64,000 nucleotides of DNA from JAUIET01 sp039111475 (GTDB lineage Bacteria > Pseudomonadota > Gammaproteobacteria > Pseudomonadales > JAUIET01). Position 1 is the stretch's first letter; each line of letters begins with the position of its first letter. The stretch spans positions 105,235-169,234 of the forward strand of contig JBCCIP010000005.1 of assembly GCA_039111475.1 (NCBI GenBank), read 5' to 3'. The notes beneath the pieces were generated by a model. That model saw nothing but the letters and a program-made list of their open reading frames with translations, did not search any database and was not told the origin of the DNA. A program made the translations under genes and the position numbers. This document shows positions 27,734 to 35,364 of this stretch, piece after piece.

Positions 27734-28267
27734 TTAGCAGCGTGACAATGACACAAGCCCCAGTGCAATCACTACACCCGCCAGCAAGCCAGCGGCCTCA
27801 CCTTTCATCATCCAATACAAATAACAGAAGGCCAACGCAAGACCCAACGTCAGCATGCCTTTGCGCAAATGCAAGCCCGCCGTCATGAAACCCAAGCTAC
27901 AAACCAACAAAAGTGTGCGCGCCGCCGGCTCTGCCTGTGCTCCAGAATAGTGTAAGTTCAATACAGCCAAGCTGCCCACTACCAACATTGCGGACCAATG
28001 TAATACCCACGGCTTGGCAACTGCCTGTGCTGCTGCGTTGGCACTACGTAGCCAGATGGCAAACAGCGCAATGCTTATGATTACCCCACCAACTATGAGC
28101 AGTAGCCAATACCTGGCTGCAATGGGCGGCTGCAGTTCTGGCAGGCCGAAGATAAGCAAGCCACTCAGTGCCCATAGCCATAGCAACTGCTGTGCGACTC
28201 TACTAGGTGGATTCGCCGACCGGTGAGTTGCAGCCAATGTGTTTGTGTTTTCACTGCCATTTCTCAT
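27734..28267 (-). CDS. membrane protein paired with the winged-helix regulator
   Basis: 177-aa protein with about five to six hydrophobic helices (LLWLWALSGLLIFGLPEL, YWLLLIVGGVIISIALFAI, and four further segments). The N-terminal ~25 residues are polar. AGGAAG lies 9 nt before the ATG. It is first in the operon with the winged-helix gene; such pairs of small membrane protein and PF13601-type regulator occur in other bacteria, but the sensed signal is unknown. Confidence 0.7.
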   Translation of the reverse strand: MRNGSENTNTLAATHRSANPPSRVAQQLLWLWALSGLLIFGLPELQPPIAARYWLLLIVGGVIISIALFAIWLRSANAAAQAVAKPWVLHWSAMLVVGSLAVLNLHYSGAQAEPAARTLLLVCSLGFMTAGLHLRKGMLTLGLALAFCYLYWMMKGEAAGLLAGVVIALGLVSLSRC

Positions 28268-28345
28268 TTCGATGAACTTCCTGAATTATCTGACACGGTC
28301 TTGGGCACAGCATTTACTGTGTGTGTAATTACTTTATAAATAAGA

Positions 28346-28377
28346 GTACTCTAAAATACAGAGTACACAATCGTCAA
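28346..28377 (-). promoter_or_regulatory. promoter with overlapping palindromic operator
   Basis: On the minus strand TTGACG (28377-28372) and TAGAGT (28353-28348) are separated by 18 nt, a good sigma70 pair. The perfect inverted repeat GTACTCT-N7-AGAGTAC (28346-28366) covers the -10 element. It sits about 80 bp upstream of the membrane protein/regulator operon, the expected place for autorepression by the winged-helix protein. Confidence 0.55.
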
Positions 28378-28525
28378 GAACAAACGCCAATCAGCGTCAA
28401 TAGAATTGCTTGAAGTAGCATGGATTGATACACAATATTGCGGTTTACCCTATTGTCAGTTCTCAAATCACTAACCATACTGTAAATGAACCTCCGCAAT
28501 AGTTTTACCAAGTACGCCAAACTCA

Positions 28526-29272
28526 ATGCTCAGAGCCGCACTAGATCCTGACAATATTCGCCTGCTGAACTGGAATATCGCCAAAGGAAAACACAAAGGA
28601 TGGGAGCGAGATTTTAGTACGCTATGCGAAACGGTTGATATTGCTCTACTGCAAGAAGCCAAACTTGAATACAACATGCCTTCACTTTTTGGTGAAGAGT
28701 GTTGCTGGTCTTTTGCGCCAGGTTTTACCAGGCCGGATCACAGTACCGGTGTGATGACACTGTCGGCTGCGCAGACGGAGAACCGCAGCTTGCACAGTCA
28801 TAGAGAACCTTGGACACGCATACCCAAGGCCGCCTTGATTTCAGAATACAAACTTCTGAATATAGAGCTCAATCTGATGGTTGCTAATGTGCACGCGATT
28901 AATTTTACCGCCGGTGTGCGCAGCTTTAAGCGCCAATTGTACGCTTTGCTGGATGAATTGTTACACCACCATGGCCCCATTATCTTTGCCGGTGATTTCA
29001 ACACCTGGCGCAGAAAACGCTTGTCAGTTGTAGACGACATTATCCAGATATTAGGCCTTGAAGCAGTCCACTTTCCGTTTGATTGCAGAAAACAGGCGTT
29101 TGGGATGGCGCTGGATCATGTGTTTGTGCGTGGTTTGAAAGGCAAAACCTCCAGCGTGGAAGCGGTGTACAGCTCAGACCACAACCCAATGATTGTCGAT
29201 CTTACGCTGATACCAAGACTTGCCCGGCAAACACCCGCCTCATTAACGTCCGCGATAACCGCCAATTTGTAA
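28526..29272 (+). CDS. endonuclease/exonuclease/phosphatase family protein
   Basis: 248-aa EEP-superfamily metal-dependent hydrolase. The full active site can be followed: N17 (LLNWNIAKG), E44 (LLQEA), H123 (NVHAINF), D157/N159 (GDFNTW), D197 (DHVFVRG) and D218-H219 (SSDHNP). No signal peptide, so it is probably cytosolic. The target could be nucleic acid or a phosphoester; the sequence does not tell. No clear ribosome site precedes the ATG. Convergent with the FAD-linked dehydrogenase. Confidence 0.85.
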   Translation: MLRAALDPDNIRLLNWNIAKGKHKGWERDFSTLCETVDIALLQEAKLEYNMPSLFGEECCWSFAPGFTRPDHSTGVMTLSAAQTENRSLHSHREPWTRIPKAALISEYKLLNIELNLMVANVHAINFTAGVRSFKRQLYALLDELLHHHGPIIFAGDFNTWRRKRLSVVDDIIQILGLEAVHFPFDCRKQAFGMALDHVFVRGLKGKTSSVEAVYSSDHNPMIVDLTLIPRLARQTPASLTSAITANL

Positions 29273-29308
29273 GCATTTTGTCGGTGTTGTTGTTAAGGCA
29301 GGATTATT

Positions 29309-29326
29309 AATTGCAAGCGTGCAATT
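29309..29326. terminator. short hairpin between convergent genes
   Basis: Perfect AATTGCA/TGCAATT stem with AGCG loop at the junction of two convergent genes. It lacks a T-run on either side, so termination activity is only a guess. Confidence 0.3.
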
Positions 29327-30708
29327 CAAAGATCAAAAATTCGACCGCGATTGAGGATATTGTTGGGGTCCAAGCACTGCTTCAGCTCACGCATAGTGCT
29401 TATTTCAGCGTCACTGCGCGTCAGTGATAAATACGGCTTTTTGTTCATGCCAATTCCATGTTCCGCCGTGATTGTTGCACCAAAGTCGGCAGCAATTCTG
29501 TAAACATCTGCGTAGATTTTTTTCTTGTCATCGTATCCGCCGGTGCTCGCGCATAGGTGCAGATTGCCATCGCCGAGGTGGCCAAAAACGATTAATGTGA
29601 GGTTCTGATAATCGGCGTGCAGCTCTCTTTCTACGCGCCCAACAAATTCCTCCATGTGCTTGATCGGCACGCCAATATCAAAGTTAGCCAATGGCGCCAT
29701 CAGACCCAGTATTTCTGCGATCGAATCACGAACATTCCAAAAGTCTGCACTCTCGCGTTCCGACTGCGCCAATACTACGTCTGAGATCAGGCCCTGCTCC
29801 ATAAAAGACGAGAGATTTTCCAAACAGTGCTCAGCTGCGTATTCCGAGCCATCGCTTTCTATCTCTATGAGTACATAATAAGCGTGGGAAGATTGCAATG
29901 GATCTCGGGTGTATTCCACATTTTCAATTGCGTAGCGATAGAAACTTGACCACATGACTTCGAACGAACTGACACTGCCGAATCTGGCTTGTGACTGCTG
30001 TAGAAGTGCAACCACAGCATCAAAAGTCTCGCACCCGCACAAAGCGGTCTGGCGGCCGCGAGTTTTCGGGTGCAAGCGCAACACGCACTGGGTGACAACG
30101 CCCAGGCTGCCTTCCGAGCCAATAAACAAGTGCTTCAAGTCGTAGCCAGCGTTATTTTTTAGCATCTGGTTCATCGCACTTATCACGGTGCCGTCTGCCT
30201 TCACTGCCTCAAGACCAAGTACCTGCTCTCTTGTCATGCCGTATTTAATGACTTGATTGCCACCTGCATTAGTAGAAACGTTGCCACCAATACTACAGTT
30301 TCCGCGAGCACCCAGGTCAAGGGCTAGCTTAAAGCCAGCTGCATCGGCTGCTTCCTGTATTTCTTGTAAAGGGGTGCCAGACTTGACGGTAATGGTTTGG
30401 CCTTTATTGTCCAACTCGACTATGCCGCGCATTTTGCTTAGAGATATCGCGACTTCACCGGTCTGCGGTGTGGCGCCTCCTGACAAACCTGTTAGGCCAC
30501 CTTGAGTTACCACTGGCTGTTTTAAGGTGTTGCATGTGCTCAATATAGCCGACAGCTGCTCAGTGGTTTCTGGTCTGAGCACTATTTCCGGTGTTACTGG
30601 CGATTCTTTGGTCCAGTCAGAGGCGTAGCTTTGCAGGCTATCCGCCTCGCTAATTATGTCGAGCTCAGGTGAAAGCGCATTAAGTGTTCGCACTAGCTCA
30701 ACATGCAT
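29326..30708 (-). CDS. FAD-linked 2-hydroxyacid dehydrogenase (GlcD/D2HGDH type)
   Basis: 460-aa flavoprotein with an N-terminal PCMH-type FAD domain (VTQGGLTGLSGGATPQTGE, GNCSIGGNVSTNAGGNQVIK) and a C-terminal FAD-oxidase domain (VFGHLGDGNLH, TAEHGIGMNKKPYL, LDPNNILNRGRIF). It oxidises a D-2-hydroxyacid such as D-lactate, glycolate or D-2-hydroxyglutarate to the keto acid. It lies 7 bp downstream of the DAHP synthase and is co-transcribed with it. I recall D2HGDH enzymes clearing D-2-hydroxyglutarate made by SerA, so a link to amino-acid synthesis is plausible. Confidence 0.87.
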   Translation of the reverse strand: MHVELVRTLNALSPELDIISEADSLQSYASDWTKESPVTPEIVLRPETTEQLSAILSTCNTLKQPVVTQGGLTGLSGGATPQTGEVAISLSKMRGIVELDNKGQTITVKSGTPLQEIQEAADAAGFKLALDLGARGNCSIGGNVSTNAGGNQVIKYGMTREQVLGLEAVKADGTVISAMNQMLKNNAGYDLKHLFIGSEGSLGVVTQCVLRLHPKTRGRQTALCGCETFDAVVALLQQSQARFGSVSSFEVMWSSFYRYAIENVEYTRDPLQSSHAYYVLIEIESDGSEYAAEHCLENLSSFMEQGLISDVVLAQSERESADFWNVRDSIAEILGLMAPLANFDIGVPIKHMEEFVGRVERELHADYQNLTLIVFGHLGDGNLHLCASTGGYDDKKKIYADVYRIAADFGATITAEHGIGMNKKPYLSLTRSDAEISTMRELKQCLDPNNILNRGRIFDL

Positions 30709-30715
30709 TGCTTTA

Positions 30716-32062
30716 TCACTGCTCGTTCTTCATTAGATCGGCGACGCAAAATGCCAGCTCAAGCACTTGGTCTGCATTGAGTCGTGGGTCACATTGTGTG
30801 TGGTAGCGTTCTGCCAGATCATCATCAGAAATTTGGTACGCACCACCGGTGCATTCTGTGACGTGTTGACCAGTCATCTCAAGGTGAATGCCGCCGGGAT
30901 GTGCACCATGAGATTGCAGCACGGCAAAGAAAGATCGAATTTCAGAAAGTATGTTGTCGAATGAGCGGGTTTTGTATCCACTTGTAGCCTTATGTGTATT
31001 GCCATGCATAGGGTCGCAAGACCAAACTACCTGGCGACCTTCGCACTTAATAGCATCAACCAGCTTGGGCAGCTCGGTTTCTACTTGCTCGGCACCCATG
31101 CGTGCAATCAAGGTTAAACGGCCTGCGTCGTTTTCTGGGTTTAATGCGTCGCAAAGTCCTAACAGCTCGTCAGTGGTAGCGGTGGGACCAAGCTTCACGC
31201 CTATCGGATTGTGCAGGCCCTTAAAGAATTCGACATGAGCTCCGTCAAGCTGGCGAGTGCGTTCGCCAATCCATAGCATGTGAGCGGAGCAGGCATATTG
31301 CATTCCTGTCAGGCTATCGGTTCGCACCAACGCTTGCTCGTAATTTAACAATAAAGCTTCATGTGAGGTGTACAGAGTGGTTTCACGCAATGTTGGCATG
31401 GTCTCACTGGTGATGCCCAACACTTCCATAAATTGAAGTGCCTCCTGAATTCTGCGTGCCATTTGCTCGTAGCGACCGCGCAGCGGGCTGCTTTCAACAA
31501 ACCCCAAATTCCACTTGTTGATTTCATGTAAATCAGCTAAACCGCCACTGGCAAATGCCCGCAACAAGTTAAGGGTTGCTGTCGATTGGTGATAACCCTG
31601 AACCAGGCGTTGTGGATCAGGAACGCGGGCTTGCTGAGTAAAATCGATGCCATTCACCATATCACCACGATAGCTGGGCAACTCCACACCATCAATCACT
31701 TCGGTATCCGCAGAACGCGGTTTGGCAAACTGGCCAGCAAGCCGGCCAACTTTGACCACGGGTTTTTGCCCGGCGAAGGTTAAAACAGCGGCCATTTGCA
31801 GAATGACCTTAAACAGGTCTCTAGTTGACGGTGCGGATATTTCATCAAAGCTTTCTGCGCAATCACCACCCTGCAAAAGAAACGCTTTACCCATCGCTAC
31901 ATCGGCCAGGTTTTTGCGCAATTCGCGAGTTTCTGCGGCAAATACCAGTGGCGGCCAGGCTGCTAGTTCTTGCTCAGCCTTTTCCAGCGCCTGCAAGTCA
32001 GGATAGTTAGGTTGTTGCGCGGCTGTCTTTTCGCGCCAACTGTCTGGCGTCCAGTTATTCAT
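30716..32062 (-). CDS. class II 3-deoxy-7-phosphoheptulonate (DAHP) synthase
   Basis: First enzyme of the shikimate pathway (PEP + erythrose-4-phosphate), plant/mycobacterial class II type. At 448 aa it is typical. Diagnostic segments are WREKTAAQQPNYPD, FLLQGGDCAESF, KVGRLAGQFAKPRS, SAHMLWIGERTRQLDGAHVE, WSCDPMHGNTHK and LEMTGQHVTECTGG. The single Cys of the metal site lies in GGDCAESF. AGGAAA lies upstream of the ATG. First gene of an operon with the FAD-linked dehydrogenase. Confidence 0.95.
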   Translation of the reverse strand: MNNWTPDSWREKTAAQQPNYPDLQALEKAEQELAAWPPLVFAAETRELRKNLADVAMGKAFLLQGGDCAESFDEISAPSTRDLFKVILQMAAVLTFAGQKPVVKVGRLAGQFAKPRSADTEVIDGVELPSYRGDMVNGIDFTQQARVPDPQRLVQGYHQSTATLNLLRAFASGGLADLHEINKWNLGFVESSPLRGRYEQMARRIQEALQFMEVLGITSETMPTLRETTLYTSHEALLLNYEQALVRTDSLTGMQYACSAHMLWIGERTRQLDGAHVEFFKGLHNPIGVKLGPTATTDELLGLCDALNPENDAGRLTLIARMGAEQVETELPKLVDAIKCEGRQVVWSCDPMHGNTHKATSGYKTRSFDNILSEIRSFFAVLQSHGAHPGGIHLEMTGQHVTECTGGAYQISDDDLAERYHTQCDPRLNADQVLELAFCVADLMKNEQ

Positions 32063-32282
32063 TGAATTTGATTTCCTGTGGGCACTTTGGCCGCAGAAGT
32101 TAAAGTGAATTAGAGCTTTGACGCGCTAAGTCTACTATTGTACACAAGTTAAGCATTTTCACACGATGGAACAAACATGGGATATTGCTGAAAAAATAGC
32201 CGTAAACATGACAAATATGCGACGCTCACTATGCACAGGCAAGCGATTGTGGGATTATTTGCACGTGAGTTAGCGCGAGATC

Positions 32283-32296
32283 ATCTGACGTCAGAT
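32283..32296. promoter_or_regulatory. 14-bp perfect palindrome
   Basis: ATCTGACGTCAGAT reads identically on both strands. It lies in the 293-bp divergent region between the DAHP synthase and the small protein at 32356. Possible operator; the cognate regulator is unknown. The rest of this gap shows no further clear signal. Confidence 0.35.
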
Positions 32297-32355
32297 CGGA
32301 GGCAAGTCGCTTAGCTAATACTCAATAATAATTATGCATGAGCAGGAAGAAACTA

Positions 32356-32634
32356 ATGCCATTGACCAATGATTTATGGGAATGGCACCTAACGCCAACA
32401 GGCTGGGTGCTGGGTACTGAAAGGCTAAACCAATTTGTAGAAGAACGTGTGACGCCTGAAGACCGGGTGTTGTCTGGCCGTTTTGAAGAAACGCTGGAAG
32501 ATGCATTTTCAGAGCTCAAGCTCACCTGGGAAGTGTATTGGCAGCATCCAAAAGCAGACCCCTCACATTTGCTAGGCAAATTTGGTGAAAAGCCCAGGCA
32601 CGTTGCAGAGAATATTCTGAGTGGCGTGATGTAG
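32356..32634 (+). CDS. small hypothetical protein
   Basis: 92-aa soluble acidic protein, PLTNDLWEWHLTPTGWVLG at the start, with aromatic and acidic residues throughout (EDAFSELKLTWEVYWQHP). The ATG at 32356 has AGGAAG six bases upstream, better than the ATG at 32338. No family recognised. Transcribed alone, convergent with the purine nucleoside phosphorylase. Confidence 0.65.
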   Translation: MPLTNDLWEWHLTPTGWVLGTERLNQFVEERVTPEDRVLSGRFEETLEDAFSELKLTWEVYWQHPKADPSHLLGKFGEKPRHVAENILSGVM

Positions 32635-32636
32635 GT

Positions 32637-32651
32637 CGCGCCTCTAGCGCG
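32637..32651. terminator. weak GC hairpin between convergent genes
   Basis: CGCGC (32637-32641) pairs with GCGCG (32647-32651) around CTCTA. It sits between two convergent stop codons but has no proper T-run, so it is a weak candidate. Confidence 0.3.
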
Positions 32652-32661
32652 GCTTTGCCCT

Positions 32662-33495
32662 CTATTCCATGCGTGCAAGAATACTAGGCAGAATAGCCGC
32701 AAACGTCTTTGCGGCCTTGGCAGCGGCGGCCAGTACATTCTCTATGCTGTCTGCGGGCTGATTTTCTAATCCTGTTGCTACATTAGTAATCGCGGAAATA
32801 CCCAATACCTCCATGTCGCATTGCCTCGCGGCAATGACTTCCATCACCGTGGACATACCAACGGCGTCGCCACCGGCAGACCGCAGCCAGCGGCGCTCCG
32901 CGGAGGTTTCAAGAGATGGACCAAGTACACCCGCGTACACGCCGCGGTGCATGACAATGCCCGCCTCATTTGCGCTGTCAATCGCGCGCTGCCAGAGGAT
33001 TCTGGAATAGGCTTGTGACATATCCGGAAACAAGGGACCAATTGACTCGTCTTGCCAGCCTATCAGCGGATTATGGCCGGTGAAATTCAAATGATCTTCG
33101 ATGACCATCAATCCGCCAATTGTGAACTCAGGGTTTAGAGCACCGGCAGCGTTACTGATTATCAGTTTAGTCGCGCCCAATTCTCGACCTAGATAGATTG
33201 GAAAAGCCACGTCCAACGCGGACCAGCCTTCATACAAGTGAAATCGACCTTGAAAGATGCAAAGTGTTAGATCGCCCAGGCGCGCAAACACCAGATCGCC
33301 TTTGTGGCTGACTACACCGCTGTGTGGAAACGCTGAAATATCTTCGTAAGCAATTCTATCAACCAGCTCAAGCCCCTGATCTTGCAGCTGCTCGAGGGTA
33401 TCCCCTAATCCGGTGCCCAGCATCAAACAGACATCCACCGGAAAGGGAGATGTAAAGCTGGTGAGTGATGTGTTTAAGCGATCTCTTAGCTGCAT
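32662..33495 (-). CDS. purine-nucleoside phosphorylase (trimeric PNP-I type)
   Basis: 277-aa nucleoside phosphorylase of the trimeric (PunA/XapA) class, releasing hypoxanthine, guanine or a related base from nucleosides. Visible motifs: CLMLGTGLGDTLEQL, FPHSGVVSHKGDL, FQGRFHLYEGW, ISNAAGALNP, GPSLETSAERRWL and GGDAVGMSTVMEVIAARQ. The related MTA phosphorylase (MtnP) shares the fold, so an MTA activity cannot be excluded given the divergent mtnA next door. It reads away from mtnA with a 57-bp gap. Confidence 0.9.
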   Translation of the reverse strand: MQLRDRLNTSLTSFTSPFPVDVCLMLGTGLGDTLEQLQDQGLELVDRIAYEDISAFPHSGVVSHKGDLVFARLGDLTLCIFQGRFHLYEGWSALDVAFPIYLGRELGATKLIISNAAGALNPEFTIGGLMVIEDHLNFTGHNPLIGWQDESIGPLFPDMSQAYSRILWQRAIDSANEAGIVMHRGVYAGVLGPSLETSAERRWLRSAGGDAVGMSTVMEVIAARQCDMEVLGISAITNVATGLENQPADSIENVLAAAAKAAKTFAAILPSILARME

Positions 33496-33552
33496 TGTTC
33501 ATCCGGTTGATAGAGGTGCAAGGTATACTACCATCACGATGTTTCATTATTA

Positions 33553-34692
33553 ATGCTTGTCATGCTAGTAGGCGACACTCACTACCGAACAATCTGGTTC
33601 GACCAGACCCTGGGCTCGGTACAAATCGTTGATCAGACAAAATTACCATACCAATTTGATATTGTGAGCTTGAACACAGTTCAGGAAGCCGCGACCGCCA
33701 TTTCGTCCATGCAAGTTCGCGGCGCACCATTGATTGGGGCAACCGGCGCCTATGGACTGGCACTCGCCATGCGAGAAGATTGCTGCGATGCGATGTTGCA
33801 TGAAGCCAGTGAGATGCTGATTGCAACCCGACCCACAGCAATTAATTTGCGTTGGGCCATTGAGTCACTGCAGAGTGAATTGATGGAAAGCTCACCTGAA
33901 CAGCGTAAGGCGCACGCCTGGCAATTTGCGTCGCGATTGTGTGATGAAGATGTGAAAGCTTGTGAGGCAATAGGCGAACATGGTGCTGCTTTGCTTGCGC
34001 GTGTGGCCGACGCCAAAAACGGCATTGTCAATGTCATGACGCATTGCAATGCCGGCTGGCTTGCGACCGTTGATTGGGGTACTGCATTGGCGCCGGTGTA
34101 CAAAGCGCATGATGCGGGGATTAGTGTGCATGTTTGGGTCTCGGAAACACGCCCGCGTAACCAGGGTTTGTATCTCAGCGCATGGGAATTAGCGGCTCAT
34201 GGCGTGCCTCATACGGTGATTACCGATAACGCCGCAGGTCATCTAATGCAAACGGGGCAGGTTGACTGCTGTATTGTTGGTACTGATCGCACGTTGGTGA
34301 GCGGTGATGTCTGCAATAAGATAGGCACTTATTTGAAAGCCTTGTCTGCAAAAGCGAATGGCGTGCCTTTTTACGTTGCGGCACCTTCTTCGTCTATTGA
34401 TTGGCACGGCGCGAAATCTGCCGGCGACATACCAATAGAGCAGCGCGGTGTTGAGGAAGTGATAAACGTCAGTGGTTTAACCAATGCCGGCGAGTTAAGT
34501 ACTGTGCAACTCCGTGGCAATGAATCAAGCAAGGAAACGACTGCTTACAGCAACTATGCATTTGATGTCACGCCTGCTGAATTGGTTACCTCACTGATAA
34601 CTGAGCGTGGTGTGGTAGATGCCAATCTTACGGCACTAAATAAGATGTTTGCCGAGCATTTTGCACCAGATAGTGTTGGGCAAGATGGATAA
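33553..34692 (+). CDS. mtnA: S-methyl-5-thioribose-1-phosphate isomerase
   Basis: Aldose-ketose isomerase of the methionine salvage pathway, 379 aa. It belongs to the eIF2B-alpha-like fold. Key segments: MQVRGAPLIGATGAYGLAL, the active-site cysteine in VMTHCNAGWLAT and the aspartate in CCIVGTDRTL; DVCNKIGTYLKAL and YVAAPSSSIDW also match. ATGs at 33553 and three codons later are both possible starts. Its end overlaps the PRTase gene by 8 bp. No other mtn gene is in the window. Confidence 0.93.
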   Translation: MLVMLVGDTHYRTIWFDQTLGSVQIVDQTKLPYQFDIVSLNTVQEAATAISSMQVRGAPLIGATGAYGLALAMREDCCDAMLHEASEMLIATRPTAINLRWAIESLQSELMESSPEQRKAHAWQFASRLCDEDVKACEAIGEHGAALLARVADAKNGIVNVMTHCNAGWLATVDWGTALAPVYKAHDAGISVHVWVSETRPRNQGLYLSAWELAAHGVPHTVITDNAAGHLMQTGQVDCCIVGTDRTLVSGDVCNKIGTYLKALSAKANGVPFYVAAPSSSIDWHGAKSAGDIPIEQRGVEEVINVSGLTNAGELSTVQLRGNESSKETTAYSNYAFDVTPAELVTSLITERGVVDANLTALNKMFAEHFAPDSVGQDG

Positions 34693-35251
34693 GCTCTTCA
34701 TCACAGCCGACGATTTGCTGCGCGATTCCTTCGAGCTCGCGGCAAAGATTTATGACAGTGGATTTCGCCCCAGTTTTATTGTGGGCATATGGCGCGGGGG
34801 CGCACCCGTTGGAATTGCGATTCAAGAGTTTTTACACGTTCTAGGCTGTGACTCAGACCATATTGCCATTCGAACATCGGCGTATCACAGCGGCATTGAT
34901 CGACAAAGGAAGGCTGTTCAAGTGCATAACCTTGGGTATTTACTCGAGAATCTAGGCGCAGATGATCGGCTGTTGTTAGTAGATGACGTATTTGACACTG
35001 GCCGAAGCTTGCAGGCCGTTCTGGATGAGTTGGACGACCGTCTGCCCATTCCGCCGGCAGGCATCAAGATTGCATGCCCCTGGTACAAGCCTAATCGCAA
35101 TCAAACGCAGCGTGCGCCGGATTTTTGTCTTCATGAAACAGATCAGTGGTTGGTCTTTCCACACGAAATCACCGGGCTAAGTTATGAGGAAATCAATAGA
35201 AAGAACCCCGAATTGGCCGCGTTGCTTGCACAACGAAACACTAGCGAATGA
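34685..35251 (+). CDS. purine phosphoribosyltransferase-like protein
   Basis: 188-aa type I phosphoribosyltransferase. The PRPP loop is LLLVDDVFDTGRSLQ (about residues 98-112) and the pyrophosphate loop is VGIWRGGAPVG near residue 34. The C-terminal KPNRNQTQRAPDFCLHET and WLVFPHEI segments resemble hypoxanthine/xanthine PRTases. The ATG at 34685 overlaps the mtnA stop, indicating translational coupling. With the neighbouring PNP it could recycle the base from MTA or nucleosides. Exact base specificity unknown. Confidence 0.82.
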   Translation: MDKLFITADDLLRDSFELAAKIYDSGFRPSFIVGIWRGGAPVGIAIQEFLHVLGCDSDHIAIRTSAYHSGIDRQRKAVQVHNLGYLLENLGADDRLLLVDDVFDTGRSLQAVLDELDDRLPIPPAGIKIACPWYKPNRNQTQRAPDFCLHETDQWLVFPHEITGLSYEEINRKNPELAALLAQRNTSE

Positions 35252-35285
35252 GAAATACCTGAAAAAAGTGTATGCTCCCCGCCAC

Positions 35286-35362
35286 GTCCGCGTAGCTCAG
35301 CTGGATAGAGCATTCGCCTCCTAAGCGAAGGGTCGCAGGTTCGACTCCTGCCGTGGACGCCA
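35286..35362 (+). tRNA. tRNA-Arg (anticodon CCT)
   Basis: Complete cloverleaf. The acceptor arm GTCCGCG/CGTGGAC has one G-T pair, the D arm lies in GTAGCTCAGCTGGATAGAGC, the anticodon stem TTCGC/GCGAA encloses CTCCTAA (anticodon CCT at 35320-35322), and the T arm is CGCAGGTTCGACTCCTG. The 3' CCA is encoded. It reads AGG codons. A TATGCT box 10 bp upstream (35271) may be the -10; no good -35 is seen. The stop codon of the convergent sulfatase begins 3 bp after the CCA. Confidence 0.95.
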
Positions 35363-35364
35363 TA

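Noticed and set aside
29309..29326. Strong bidirectional terminator between the EEP and FAD-linked genes
   Set aside because: The stem is only 7 bp, AT-rich, and lacks a T-run; listed at low confidence only.
35286..35362. Mobile island inserted at tRNA-Arg
   Set aside because: I looked for an integrase gene and for a repeat of the tRNA 3' end and saw neither; only a weak possibility is reported.
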